Shown here: in pieces, positions 18,604 through 27,855 of the stretch
How the letters are laid out: the number at the start of each line of letters is the position of its first letter
How positions within the stretch are numbered: position 1 is the stretch's first letter
Source of the DNA: JAHJCW01 sp965369995
GTDB lineage: Bacteria; Fidelibacterota; Marinisomatia; Marinisomatales; JAHJCW01
Assembly (NCBI GenBank): GCA_965369995.1
Contig: CBDURO010000005.1
Coordinates: forward strand, 1-64,000
Length of the DNA stretch: 64,000 bases
Reading direction: 5' to 3'
The notes under the pieces: model-generated
The model's database searches: none
Seen by the model: only the letters and a program-made list of their open reading frames with translations
Told to the model about the DNA's origin: nothing
Made by a program: the position numbers and the translations under genes

Positions 18604-19850
18604 GAAAATTATATACAATATTATTATTTAGTTTATTGCTCATTTTCAATGGAAATATGACTTTAGCACAAAGACAAATCCCAAAGAAAAATATTGAAAA
18701 ATTTTCATTATCTGCTTTTACCAGAACAGTAAATATCGGTGATTCTTTGGAAGTATTAATTTATATGCGGATACCAAATTTTACGCTACAATATGTTAAG
18801 ATTGATACAAATTTTATTGCACGTTATGAAGCAGTGATTGCTTTGCAAACAAAAAAAGGAAAGCAAATCGGCAGGGAAGTTTGGCAAGATTCCATTATTG
18901 TAAACGATTATAATTCTACTAATTCAATTACGAAAAATAAAACATTAATGATTTCGTTCAAGGTACCATCAGGAAAATACAAAGTGGTTGCTAGTTTATT
19001 GGATCTTGATACAAAAAATAGCGGAGAAAATAAAATAAAATTGAATCTGTCTGATTACGATAAAAACCATTATCTGCATACACCAATATTATTAGATAAA
19101 TCTGAAGGGAATTGGGGTTTTGGTGATGGAATGATCCCTGCGTTACACAATAGCACCTTTGATATTGATGATGGTTTGACTTTTTATCTATCCGGTAAAG
19201 TATTACCTAGTAAATATACTTTGAATACACAATTTTTGGATAAGGACAGAAAAATACTATTTGAAAAGATAATTACTGATACGTCACAAACAGGAATATT
19301 CAAACAAATAGTAATTCTCCCAAAAGAGAATATCAAAGGAATTAGTATTAAAGTAAAAACTGAATTAGTACAGGATAAATATTCTACAGAAAAAATTAAA
19401 AAGATAGTAATACGCAAAGCGGGTATATCGCATTTGATATCAAATCTTGATGAGGCTTTACGGCAAATGCGGTACATACTTGATTCAAAAGAGCGGCGGG
19501 AAATAAAGAAAGTATCGACTAAAAAAACAGAAGAATTGTTTAAAAAATTATGGAAATGTCGTGATCCGACACCGGACACAGTAGTAAATGAATTAATGAA
19601 TGAATATTACAAACGTGTTGCATATGCAAATATACATTTTGATAGCTTTGTGGACGGTTGGGAAACTGACATGGGAATGATATACATAATTTTTGGTCCT
19701 CCTGATGAAATTGATAGATTTATGGTACAACAAAGACAAGAACCCTATGAGACATGGCACTATTATAGAATTCAGGAATCATTTACTTTTGTCGGTAACA
19801 ATTTTGGGCATTATCGTTTATCAACGCCATTCCTCGGCTATCAAAGGTAG
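18600..19850 (+). CDS. GWxTD-domain exported protein
   Basis: 416 residues from the ATG at 18600. That start is chosen over an in-frame ATG at 18585 because GGAAG lies 8 bases upstream and the ATGA overlap with the previous stop is typical coupling. A signal peptide (LLFSLLLIFNGN, cleavage near LAQ) is followed by a beta-rich region. The C-terminal GWxTD domain is clear: GWETDMGMIYIIFGPPDE, then a WHYYRI segment. The domain is widespread in FCB-group and Acidobacteria genomes, and its biochemical role is not established. The propeller protein is the evident partner. Confidence 0.85.
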   Translation: MRKLYTILLFSLLLIFNGNMTLAQRQIPKKNIEKFSLSAFTRTVNIGDSLEVLIYMRIPNFTLQYVKIDTNFIARYEAVIALQTKKGKQIGREVWQDSIIVNDYNSTNSITKNKTLMISFKVPSGKYKVVASLLDLDTKNSGENKIKLNLSDYDKNHYLHTPILLDKSEGNWGFGDGMIPALHNSTFDIDDGLTFYLSGKVLPSKYTLNTQFLDKDRKILFEKIITDTSQTGIFKQIVILPKENIKGISIKVKTELVQDKYSTEKIKKIVIRKAGISHLISNLDEALRQMRYILDSKERREIKKVSTKKTEELFKKLWKCRDPTPDTVVNELMNEYYKRVAYANIHFDSFVDGWETDMGMIYIIFGPPDEIDRFMVQQRQEPYETWHYYRIQESFTFVGNNFGHYRLSTPFLGYQR

Positions 19851-19864
19851 ATTAAACAAAATAC

Positions 19865-20653
19865 ATGAAAAGATTTTCCTACAGCAGTTTAGAAACGTAT
19901 AAGAAATGTCCTGCTCAATTCAAAATCAGATATATTGATAATGTTCGGAAGCCGGATGAAAGTATTGAAGCGTTCATGGGTAAAAGGGTGCATGAAGCGT
20001 TGGAATATTTGTATAATGAAGTATTAGATGGACGTATTCCTTTTTTTGACCATGTAGTTGATAAATACAATTCAAATTGGCAAGATAATTGGCATAATCG
20101 TGTAGGTATCGTAATGACTGAAAATTTAACAAATTATTACAGGAACTTAGGTGAAGATTGTGTTGCTCGATATTATCGAAAATACTCTCCATTTGAAGAA
20201 CCTCAAGTTGGCAACGAAATTGAATTAAATTTTACTCTAGACGGAGATGATAAATATGCAATTAAAGGAATTGTTGATAGATTAGATCATGATGGAGATG
20301 GTAATTGGGAAATCCACGATTATAAATCGGGCAAACGTGCACTAACTCAAAGTCAAGCGGATAAAGATAATCAGTTGGCGCTGTATCAAATTGGGTTGAT
20401 GAGTAAAGATAAAGAGATTAAATCCGTAAAATTAGTTTGGCATTTTTTGCAACATGGAATAAAAGTTGAATCTGTTCGGACTGAGAAACAATTGGATGAT
20501 CTGTCTAAAAATATTAAGAGACAAATTGATAAAATTCATTTGCAAATGAATAGTGGAGGAGAGTTTCCCGCTAAGAAATCAATCTTATGTAATTGGTGTT
20601 ATTATTGGGAAGAGTGTCCAGCACAATTTGGTCCAAATCCATTTATTAAATAA
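19865..20653 (+). CDS. RecB/AddB-type PD-(D/E)XK nuclease with Fe-S cysteines
   Basis: 262-residue stand-alone nuclease of the PDDEXK_1 (RecB-like) family. The N-terminal SYSSLETYKKCPAQF is the typical opening with C15. The catalytic centre IHDYKSGK supplies the D and K of the motif, and QLALYQIGL matches motif QxxxY. C242, C245 and C251 (CNWCYYWEEC) together with C15 match the four-cysteine Fe-S clasp of AddB and Cas4. There is no helicase domain, and no CRISPR array or cas gene is visible, so a Cas4 assignment is not supported. It is likely a DNA-repair or processing exonuclease, followed by an RNase H gene. Confidence 0.85.
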   Translation: MKRFSYSSLETYKKCPAQFKIRYIDNVRKPDESIEAFMGKRVHEALEYLYNEVLDGRIPFFDHVVDKYNSNWQDNWHNRVGIVMTENLTNYYRNLGEDCVARYYRKYSPFEEPQVGNEIELNFTLDGDDKYAIKGIVDRLDHDGDGNWEIHDYKSGKRALTQSQADKDNQLALYQIGLMSKDKEIKSVKLVWHFLQHGIKVESVRTEKQLDDLSKNIKRQIDKIHLQMNSGGEFPAKKSILCNWCYYWEECPAQFGPNPFIK

Positions 20654-20742
20654 CTTTGGAAGTCTAATATATTCAGACGATATTATATTATTTATTGTTT
20701 TCCAATTTTTAAATAATTATTATTACAGTTAAATTCTACCTA

Positions 20743-21270
20743 GTGATTTTAAAATTATCCAAATCCGAACTCTCAGAATTAAAAAAAGTACTTCAATCAA
20801 AAGTACTTAATAGTATTAAGAATATTGATATTTATATACTTCGCAATATTAGCGAACGTTTAGATGATAGTGCATCTGTAAAATTATATGTTGATGGTGC
20901 GGCGGATTTGCACACAAAAACAGCGGGAATCGGTGGTGTATTTTATCGCAACGGTGATGAATTATTCAGTTTTTCAGAATTTATTGGAAGCGCAACCAAT
21001 AATGAAGCAGAGTATAAAGCATTAATCAAAGGACTTGAAGAATCACATAATCTAAATATATTTAATATCAACATATTTGCAGATAGCGAGTTGATTGTAA
21101 AGCAGATAAACGGTAATTATAAAGTTAAAAATGAGCGTATGCAAGTACTCCATAGTAAAGCAATTAGTCTGTTTAAAAATTTCAGTTCTTGGTCTATAAC
21201 TTATATTCCACGAGAGAAAAATTCAGTAGCTGATAAATTATCTAAAGATGGTATGAGGAGAAAAAAATGA
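20743..21270 (+). CDS. Ribonuclease H-like protein (RNase HI family)
   Basis: 175 residues. After an N-terminal extension of about 45 residues comes the RNase H fold with its acidic tetrad: D51 (YVDGAA), E88 (NNEAEY), D114 (FADSEL) and D164 (SVADKL). The form resembles the bacterial and archaeal RNase HI variants that lack the basic protrusion and are often labelled reverse-transcriptase-like. It should cleave RNA in RNA-DNA hybrids. The start is a GTG at 20743, and the 45-residue extension might mean a later true start. The stop overlaps the next gene by 4 bases. Confidence 0.85.
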   Translation: MILKLSKSELSELKKVLQSKVLNSIKNIDIYILRNISERLDDSASVKLYVDGAADLHTKTAGIGGVFYRNGDELFSFSEFIGSATNNEAEYKALIKGLEESHNLNIFNINIFADSELIVKQINGNYKVKNERMQVLHSKAISLFKNFSSWSITYIPREKNSVADKLSKDGMRRKK

Positions 21271-22328
21271 AAGCACTTATTACTGCCGGAGGACACGGAA
21301 CACGGCTAAGGCCAATAACTCATACTCAAAATAAACATTTGATACCAATTGCTAACAAGTTGATGTTAGACTATGCATTAGAATATGTCCGTGAAGCCAA
21401 TATTATTGATGTTGCAATAATAATTAATGTAGGGGATGATTCCATTAGATCTGAATTCGGAGATGGTAGTAGTCGGAATATTAAAATTACTTATATCCCG
21501 CAGGATGCACCGCTTGGATTAGCTCATGTTGTTAAAATATCTGAGAATTTTATAGGAGATGATCCTTTTATTTTTTATTTGGGTGATAATATTTTAGTCG
21601 GGGGAGTTAGTAGATTTGTTACAGAATTCAAAAATGCGAATTCTAATTGTCATCTTGCACTAAGTAAAGTACCGGATCCAAATCGCTTTGGTGTAGCAGA
21701 AATTAAGGATAACAAAATTATAGGAATCGAAGAAAAACCAAGTGTTCCAAAAAGTAATTTGGCAGTTACCGGTATCTATTTATATGATAATAATATTTTT
21801 GAAGCGGTTAATAATATCAAACCTTCAACGCGAGGCGAGTTAGAGATTTCAGATGCACATCAGTATTTATTAGATAAAGGTTATCATATTAGTTACTCAG
21901 AAATAACCGGTTGGTGGAAAGATACTGGTAAACCTTCTGATTTATTGGAAGCAAACCGCTTAGTACTTGATAATATAGACGATAGTAGAGATGGAATAAT
22001 AACTAATACTGAAGTATCCGGTAATTTACAAACCGGTAAAAATGTAAAAATAATTAACTCAAAAATTGATGGACCCGTTATAATTGGCGATGACTCCATT
22101 ATTGAAAACGCACATATTACACCCCATACTTCAATTGGAAGGCGTTGTGAAATTATTAATAGCGAAGTTGGTTATTCTATAATTATGAGCGATAGCAAAA
22201 TAAAAAATGTTACAGATAAAATTACCGGCTCATTATTGGGAAATGATGTACAAATAATCGGTAATAATAAAGACCAGTCGGCACATAGGTTTATATTAGG
22301 TGACCAAAGTAGAATAGAAGTTGATTAA
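21267..22328 (+). CDS. rfbA: Glucose-1-phosphate thymidylyltransferase, long form (RmlA/StrD-like)
   Basis: Nucleotidyltransferase of 353 residues making dTDP-glucose. The N-terminal motif ITAGGHGTRLRPITH and NKHLIPIANK are those of sugar-phosphate nucleotidyltransferases, and GWWKDTGKPSDLLEAN follows. The C-terminal third has left-handed beta-helix hexapeptide repeats (INSKIDGPVIIGDDSII), which the short RmlA lacks, marking the long subfamily. It is coupled to the RNase H gene by an ATGA overlap. dTDP-rhamnose synthesis is supported by the partial rmlD at the right edge, but the two are far apart. Confidence 0.85.
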   Translation: MKALITAGGHGTRLRPITHTQNKHLIPIANKLMLDYALEYVREANIIDVAIIINVGDDSIRSEFGDGSSRNIKITYIPQDAPLGLAHVVKISENFIGDDPFIFYLGDNILVGGVSRFVTEFKNANSNCHLALSKVPDPNRFGVAEIKDNKIIGIEEKPSVPKSNLAVTGIYLYDNNIFEAVNNIKPSTRGELEISDAHQYLLDKGYHISYSEITGWWKDTGKPSDLLEANRLVLDNIDDSRDGIITNTEVSGNLQTGKNVKIINSKIDGPVIIGDDSIIENAHITPHTSIGRRCEIINSEVGYSIIMSDSKIKNVTDKITGSLLGNDVQIIGNNKDQSAHRFILGDQSRIEVD

Positions 22329-22431
22329 AATAATTACTCAAATTCATTTTATTAATTATCAGAATCAGTTTTAATTTCACTAACTTAACAGTCTGTATTT
22401 TATGATATTATTACAAATTTGAACATTTTAA

Positions 22432-23460
22432 ATGAATATATTTGACAAAATTTCTAATGTTTTTAATTGGGTTTCCGGTGATATTGCTATCGATTTGGGA
22501 ACAGCCAATACTTTAATTTATCTTAGCGGACAGGGAATTGTAATCAATGAACCATCAATTGTAGCGCGTTCCATTCATGATGATAAGGTGATTGCTGTCG
22601 GTAATAACGCTAAAGCGATGATGGGGAAAACACATCGTGGATTAGAAACTATACGACCATTACGAGATGGCGTTATCGCCAATTTCAATATGACTGATGA
22701 AATGCTGCAAGGATTTATAAGAAAGATAAATCTAAACAGATTAGCAAGACCAAAGATGGTAATATCCGTTCCTTCAGGTGTGACAGAAGTCGAAAGAAGA
22801 GCTGTTAAAGATTCCGGTGAGAGAGCAAATGCTAAAGAAGTATTCTTAATCGAAGAACCGATGGCTGCAGCTATTGGTATAGGATTGGATATCAGCAAAC
22901 CGGTTGGAAATATAATTGTTGATATTGGAGGCGGTACTACAGAGGTTGCTGTAATAGCACTAAACGGAGTAGTTTCTAAAGAAACAATCAGAATCGCTGG
23001 TGATGAAATGGATGATGCAATTGTACAATGGTTTAAAAATGAACATAAGCTTGACATCGGAATTCCTACCGGAGAAGCTATTAAGATAACTGTCGGTTCA
23101 GCGATGAGAATGAAAGCGGAAACGATATCAGTAAAAGGAAGAGATCTTGTTTCGGGAATTCCAAAAGTTGTCGACGTCTCATCGGATGAAATCCGACAAG
23201 CTTTGAAAGATTCAGTAAATAATATTGTTGAAGCGATAAGAAGAGCATTTGAACAAACTCCGCCAGAGCTTGCATCCGATATTATTGATAGGGGAATTAT
23301 TTTAACCGGTGGTGGTTCATTGTTAAGAGGATTAGATCAAATTATTCGTGAGAGAACTAAAGTTCCTGTAAACGTTTCTGAAAATGCTATATTAGCAGTC
23401 GTACAAGGGACTGGTATAGTACTCGAAAATTTAGACAAATATGAGGCTATTTTGATGTAA
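22432..23460 (+). CDS. mreB: Rod shape-determining protein MreB
   Basis: Bacterial actin, 342 residues, that organises the elongasome. The phosphate-1 motif is AIDLGTANTLIY, phosphate-2 is VDIGGGTTEVAV, and the adenosine motif LTGGGSLLRGL is near the C-terminus. A membrane-binding hydrophobic start (FDKISNVFNWV) precedes it. It is the first gene of mreB-mreC-mreD-mrdA-rodA, preceded by 103 bases of very AT-rich DNA that should hold the operon promoter; I see no clear operator. MreC begins directly after its stop. Confidence 0.97.
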   Translation: MNIFDKISNVFNWVSGDIAIDLGTANTLIYLSGQGIVINEPSIVARSIHDDKVIAVGNNAKAMMGKTHRGLETIRPLRDGVIANFNMTDEMLQGFIRKINLNRLARPKMVISVPSGVTEVERRAVKDSGERANAKEVFLIEEPMAAAIGIGLDISKPVGNIIVDIGGGTTEVAVIALNGVVSKETIRIAGDEMDDAIVQWFKNEHKLDIGIPTGEAIKITVGSAMRMKAETISVKGRDLVSGIPKVVDVSSDEIRQALKDSVNNIVEAIRRAFEQTPPELASDIIDRGIILTGGGSLLRGLDQIIRERTKVPVNVSENAILAVVQGTGIVLENLDKYEAILM

Positions 23461-24261
23461 ATGCTTGCTAAACTTTTAGTAATAATTCAAAAAAATAAGC
23501 ATCACCTTACATTTATTTTATCTGTAATTATTTCTTTTATTTTTATTTATAACAGCGATTCAAACCAATTAACACAGTTTCGTCTAACTGTAAATAAAAT
23601 AACAACGTATATTAAATCGCCGTTTATAAGATTTAATATACTTGCCAATGCGGCTCAGGAAAATGACATATTGCGTGAGCGATTAATGTTTCTGTCACTT
23701 GAAAAAGAAACATTGCTTGAATATGAAGCTGAAAATGTAAAACTCAAGGAATTATTAAATTTCAAGAGAGAAACCACAATTGAAATAATTCCCGCAAAAG
23801 TCACAAATATGGGGTTGACATCAAATTTACTTTCAATGACTATTGATGTTGGATTAGACGCGGGAGTTAAAAAAAATAACCCTATTCTTACTCCTTCCGG
23901 AATCATCGGTAAAATATCCGTTGTAAAGAAAAAGTCATCGATCGTTCAACTAATTAGTGATCCGGATTTTCGTATCGGTGTCCGATTTTTACCAAGCGGG
24001 GCAACCGGTATTTTAAGATGGCGGACAAATAATATATGTGATGTTCGGGAAGTATATAAAAATTCAGAAATAAATGTTGGTGATAGGGTTATTACTTCAG
24101 GATTAAGCGATATATTCCCGGCTGATTTACCTATTGGTATTGTAACTAGCGTAACTCATGATCGAAGTCAATTTCAAAAGATTGTATCGATACGGATTGA
24201 AGACAATTTAAGTTCCCTTATTTTTGTTTTTGTTATAATAAATGAGGAAACATATCAATGA
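23461..24261 (+). CDS. mreC: Rod shape-determining protein MreC
   Basis: Bitopic inner-membrane protein of 266 residues. A cytoplasmic start and one membrane helix (about 17-32) are followed by a coiled coil (EYEAENVKLKELLNFK), then the double beta-barrel periplasmic domain with the family segments VGLDAGVKKNNPILTP and ITSGLSDIFPADLPIG. It links MreB to PBP2 and MreD. The ATG immediately follows the mreB stop, and the end overlaps mreD by 4 bases. Confidence 0.95.
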   Translation: MLAKLLVIIQKNKHHLTFILSVIISFIFIYNSDSNQLTQFRLTVNKITTYIKSPFIRFNILANAAQENDILRERLMFLSLEKETLLEYEAENVKLKELLNFKRETTIEIIPAKVTNMGLTSNLLSMTIDVGLDAGVKKNNPILTPSGIIGKISVVKKKSSIVQLISDPDFRIGVRFLPSGATGILRWRTNNICDVREVYKNSEINVGDRVITSGLSDIFPADLPIGIVTSVTHDRSQFQKIVSIRIEDNLSSLIFVFVIINEETYQ

Positions 24262-24725
24262 AAAAATATGGTTTAATTTTTATTATTGTATTATTAATGC
24301 AAATATTCCTTTCGAATCTTTTATCAATTGGTGGTGTTCGTCCTGATTTTTTAATAATCTTTGTTCTTTATTTTGCAGTTATCTATGGAAGTTTTAAAGG
24401 AGTATTGACAGGATTTAGTATAGGAATTATAATAAGTATTTTTGACGGTGGGTTGACAGTCGGTTTATTATCGTTAATATATTCAATTGTTGGATATGCG
24501 GGTGGTTTTTTAAAAACCCAACATTACAAAATGGTTCCTGCCTTTTTTAATGTTTCATGCTTTTTAATAATATTTGGCAGTTTTTTGATTTACACATACT
24601 TCAACTATGATTTTTTATTTTATAATGATTTAAAGATATTTCTTTTAACGTGGTTAAAAACTTCCTTATACACATTATCTATTTTAGCAATACTTCAATT
24701 TATAGTACCGTTGCGACGAACTTGA
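24258..24725 (+). CDS. mreD: Rod shape-determining protein MreD
   Basis: Integral membrane protein of 155 residues with about five hydrophobic helices. GGVRPDFLIIFVLYFA near the N-terminus is the family signature. Sequence conservation in MreD is weak, but the size, topology and position between mreC and mrdA make the call secure. It starts in an ATGA overlap with mreC. Confidence 0.93.
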   Translation: MKKYGLIFIIVLLMQIFLSNLLSIGGVRPDFLIIFVLYFAVIYGSFKGVLTGFSIGIIISIFDGGLTVGLLSLIYSIVGYAGGFLKTQHYKMVPAFFNVSCFLIIFGSFLIYTYFNYDFLFYNDLKIFLLTWLKTSLYTLSILAILQFIVPLRRT

Positions 24726-24726
24726 A

Positions 24727-26514
24727 ATGTTAAAAACCAGTAATGATACATCTATTAGACAATATATCACTTTAAATGTAATAGTTTTAATTGTATTTAG
24801 TATTTTAATTGTAAAGTTTTTTCAATTACAAGTTATACGACATAATAAATACAAAGAAAAAGCCAATATCAATAGTATAAGAGTTGAAAGTCTACATGCC
24901 CCAAGAGGCTCAATCCTTGATAGAAATGGAGAAATTATTGTTGATAACGCGCCTACCTATGTGTTAATTGCTTTACCGAATGTTATTGGTAATATAGACA
25001 GCACGATTTCAATTATAAGCCAATTATTAAATTGTGATTCTACATTACTATCTGAAAATTATAAAAAATATTACTATGGATATTTCACACCGGTACGTTT
25101 GATCAAGGATTTAACATTTGAGCAAATTTCTCGCTTAGAAGAGCATAAGCTCGATTTGCCGGGCATCGATTATAAACAAATTCAAGAGAGACATTATGCG
25201 TCTAATATGAATGGATCGCATTTCCTTGGTTATGTAGTTGAAGTTGATAGAATCAATATTAAAAATATTTCCAATTCTGATGAATATAATTATGGAGATT
25301 TGATTGGATGGAGCGGATTAGAAAAATCATACGAAGGTTACCTACGAGATCAAAAAGGCGTTGAGTATAAAGCAGTAGACGCTTATGGTAGGTTTATCGG
25401 CGAAATAACAGATAGGAATAAAATATTACCTAAGCCAGGTAAAGATTTAGTAACTACCATAGATTCTAAACTTCAGAAGTATGTTGAAGATTTGATGATT
25501 GGGAAACGCGGATGTGTTATAATTGGTGAGCCGGAAACCGGAGAAATATTTAGTTTTGTTAATTCACCAAGTTATTCGCCCGATTTATTTACCGGGGTTA
25601 CTCTGTCTAATGAATGGAATCAAATATTGAATGATCCTGATAAACCATTATTAAATCGAATAACTCGTGGTTTATATCCTCCGGCGTCAACTTTTAAAAT
25701 GATTGCATTAGCATACATATTGGAACACGAAGTTATCAGTCCAAATAAACAAATCTATTGTTCCGGTAAATATCGACTTGGAAATCGCATATTTAGATGT
25801 TGGAATGAAGCTGGTCATGGTTATGTTGATTTGGATAAAGCATTAATAGAATCTTGTGATGTGTATTTTTATAATGTTATACAAAATATACCTTTAGATG
25901 ACTGGGCAGAATTATGCAGACAGTTTGGATTTGGGCAAAAAACAGGAATAGATTTGCCATCGGAAAGTTCCGGTAATGTGCCTGATGAGAAATATTTTAA
26001 TTTACGATATGGTGAAAGAGGGTGGACCCGAGGACTAAAATTGAATATTTCAATTGGTCAAGGTGAAATTTTAGTAACTCCAATACAATTATTAACATAC
26101 ATAAATTTATTTTTTACAAATGGTAGTACAAAACAACCGCACTTTACAGAATCTTCCAGAGTAAAAAATGTAAAAATTGAAAATATATCGAAAAACACAT
26201 GGGATAGATTAAACAGTTTACTTTTTCGAATTGTCAACGATAAAAAAGGAACCGGTCAGTTAGCTAATCCACATATTGATGGTTTAAAGGTGGCGGGTAA
26301 AACCGGTACAGCAGAAAATCCACATGGTGAACCACACGCATTGTTTATCGGTTATGCGGTGAAAGACGATATAAAGCGTTCGTTTGTTATTTTGTTAGAA
26401 AATGTCGGACATGGCGGTGATGAAGCGGCTCCAATTGCACGTGAAATATTATCGTATATTTATGAAGATTTTAATATGGAGAATAACAATAAAAATGTTA
26501 TCAATGCGGAATAA
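24727..26514 (+). CDS. mrdA: Penicillin-binding protein 2 (elongasome transpeptidase)
   Basis: Class B PBP of 595 residues that crosslinks lateral-wall peptidoglycan. It has one N-terminal membrane helix (about 15-33), then the pedestal domain beginning with LHAPRGSILDRNG, then the transpeptidase domain. The active site is S321-T-F-K324, the second motif is SCD (the SxD form also seen in E. coli PBP2) and the third is K525-T-G-T. The length is normal. It lies one base after mreD, and its 3' end overlaps rodA, its glycosyltransferase partner. Confidence 0.96.
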   Translation: MLKTSNDTSIRQYITLNVIVLIVFSILIVKFFQLQVIRHNKYKEKANINSIRVESLHAPRGSILDRNGEIIVDNAPTYVLIALPNVIGNIDSTISIISQLLNCDSTLLSENYKKYYYGYFTPVRLIKDLTFEQISRLEEHKLDLPGIDYKQIQERHYASNMNGSHFLGYVVEVDRINIKNISNSDEYNYGDLIGWSGLEKSYEGYLRDQKGVEYKAVDAYGRFIGEITDRNKILPKPGKDLVTTIDSKLQKYVEDLMIGKRGCVIIGEPETGEIFSFVNSPSYSPDLFTGVTLSNEWNQILNDPDKPLLNRITRGLYPPASTFKMIALAYILEHEVISPNKQIYCSGKYRLGNRIFRCWNEAGHGYVDLDKALIESCDVYFYNVIQNIPLDDWAELCRQFGFGQKTGIDLPSESSGNVPDEKYFNLRYGERGWTRGLKLNISIGQGEILVTPIQLLTYINLFFTNGSTKQPHFTESSRVKNVKIENISKNTWDRLNSLLFRIVNDKKGTGQLANPHIDGLKVAGKTGTAENPHGEPHALFIGYAVKDDIKRSFVILLENVGHGGDEAAPIAREILSYIYEDFNMENNNKNVINAE

Positions 26515-27715
26515 AACTATAAAAGTATATATAATAATAATTCCGATTGTGTTTTTAATTATTATTAGCTTGATGGCACTATATAGTATTTCACTTCATC
26601 AAAATATACAATTTTATTCATCTTCATTTTTTAAGCAATTAATATTCTTGATATTTGGAATTGTTGCAATGATTGTTATGCTCAATATTCCTATTAAGCT
26701 ATATCATAAGTATAGTATAATTATATATATATTAGCCATAATTGCAATCATTGTACCATTATTTATCAGTTCATCTATATCTGCAAATCGTTGGATACAG
26801 GTTGGTTCGATTGGAGTTCAACCTTCGGAATATGCTAAATGGATTTCTATCATTTTTCTTGCAAGATATTTATCGGATAGAAATATAAAAATGGATAATA
26901 TGTTATCGTTTATAATACCTATATTGATTATTCTTTTACCCGCATTAATTGTATTTAGTCAACCCGACTTAGGTACTGCGATAATTATGATAGCGCCCAT
27001 CTTGCCAATACTTTTTTGGGTCAAAGCCCGTCCTTATCATCTATTTATACTAATTGCACCAATTTTTAGCATATTGACAGCATTTCATAATATTTCCTTT
27101 ACATTGTGGGGCATTGTATTATTGGCTATAATTTTATTATCGAAACCGAAAATTTGGCAAGGTATTACCGTATTTTTCGGAAATATATTTCTTGGACTTT
27201 TAGCACCGGTCTTCTGGAATATTCTCTATCCGTATCAACAAAAGCGAATACTAACTTTATTTAATCCTGAACTTGATCCATTGGGTGCGGCTTATCAAAT
27301 AATACAAAGTCAGACTGCCATCGGCTCGGGTGGATTATTTGGAAAAGGTTGGATGCTAGGAACGCAAACACAATTGAAATTTTTACCGGTTCAAGAAACT
27401 GATTTTATATTATCAGTGATCGGCGAGGAATTTGGTTTCGTTGCCATATTAGCAATTTTTTTATTGTATGCTTTTATTATTTACAAGATTATCCAATTTG
27501 CATATATTGTTAAAGATCGGTTTACGAGTATTATATTAATTGGTATTGCATCTATCTTATTAGCGCAAGTATTTGTTAATGCTGCTATGACAGTCGGATT
27601 AATTCCGGTAAAAGGCTTACCGTTGCCGTTTATATCGTATGGAGGGTCGTTTTTAGTATCTTCATTCATGATGATAGGAATAGTTCTTAATTTTGCATCG
27701 CATTGGTCCGATTAA
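26495..27715 (+). CDS. rodA: Peptidoglycan glycosyltransferase RodA (SEDS family)
   Basis: SEDS polytopic membrane protein of about 406 residues. The frame is open upstream to 26402, but the protein should begin at the ATG at 26495 (or 26504) inside the end of mrdA, just before the first helix; GGAG at 26478-26481 is 13 bases from it. Family motifs are VQPSEYAKW, SQPDLGTAI, AIGSGGLFGKG and the conserved C-terminal GLPLPFISYGGSF. It polymerises glycan strands with PBP2. It is the last gene of the rod operon; a 140-base gap follows. Confidence 0.94.
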   Translation: MLSMRNKTIKVYIIIIPIVFLIIISLMALYSISLHQNIQFYSSSFFKQLIFLIFGIVAMIVMLNIPIKLYHKYSIIIYILAIIAIIVPLFISSSISANRWIQVGSIGVQPSEYAKWISIIFLARYLSDRNIKMDNMLSFIIPILIILLPALIVFSQPDLGTAIIMIAPILPILFWVKARPYHLFILIAPIFSILTAFHNISFTLWGIVLLAIILLSKPKIWQGITVFFGNIFLGLLAPVFWNILYPYQQKRILTLFNPELDPLGAAYQIIQSQTAIGSGGLFGKGWMLGTQTQLKFLPVQETDFILSVIGEEFGFVAILAIFLLYAFIIYKIIQFAYIVKDRFTSIILIGIASILLAQVFVNAAMTVGLIPVKGLPLPFISYGGSFLVSSFMMIGIVLNFASHWSD

Positions 27716-27855
27716 TGTAATATATTGTAGATGAATTAATAAAATTGTAAACTCGACCCTCTCATTTGATGTATTAATTTCCAATTTATGTTGTTGGGTA
27801 TTGTGTATGAATATGTCATGTGAGAAATAACTATAAAAATTAAAAGATAAATTAT

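Noticed and set aside
19865..20653. Cas4 and a CRISPR system
   Set aside because: The nuclease has the four-cysteine clasp shared by Cas4 and AddB, but no repeat-spacer array and no other cas gene are present in the window.
22575..23057. 160-codon open frame on the minus strand inside mreB
   Set aside because: It lies opposite a highly conserved gene and has the Ser/Ile/Pro-rich composition of an antisense frame.
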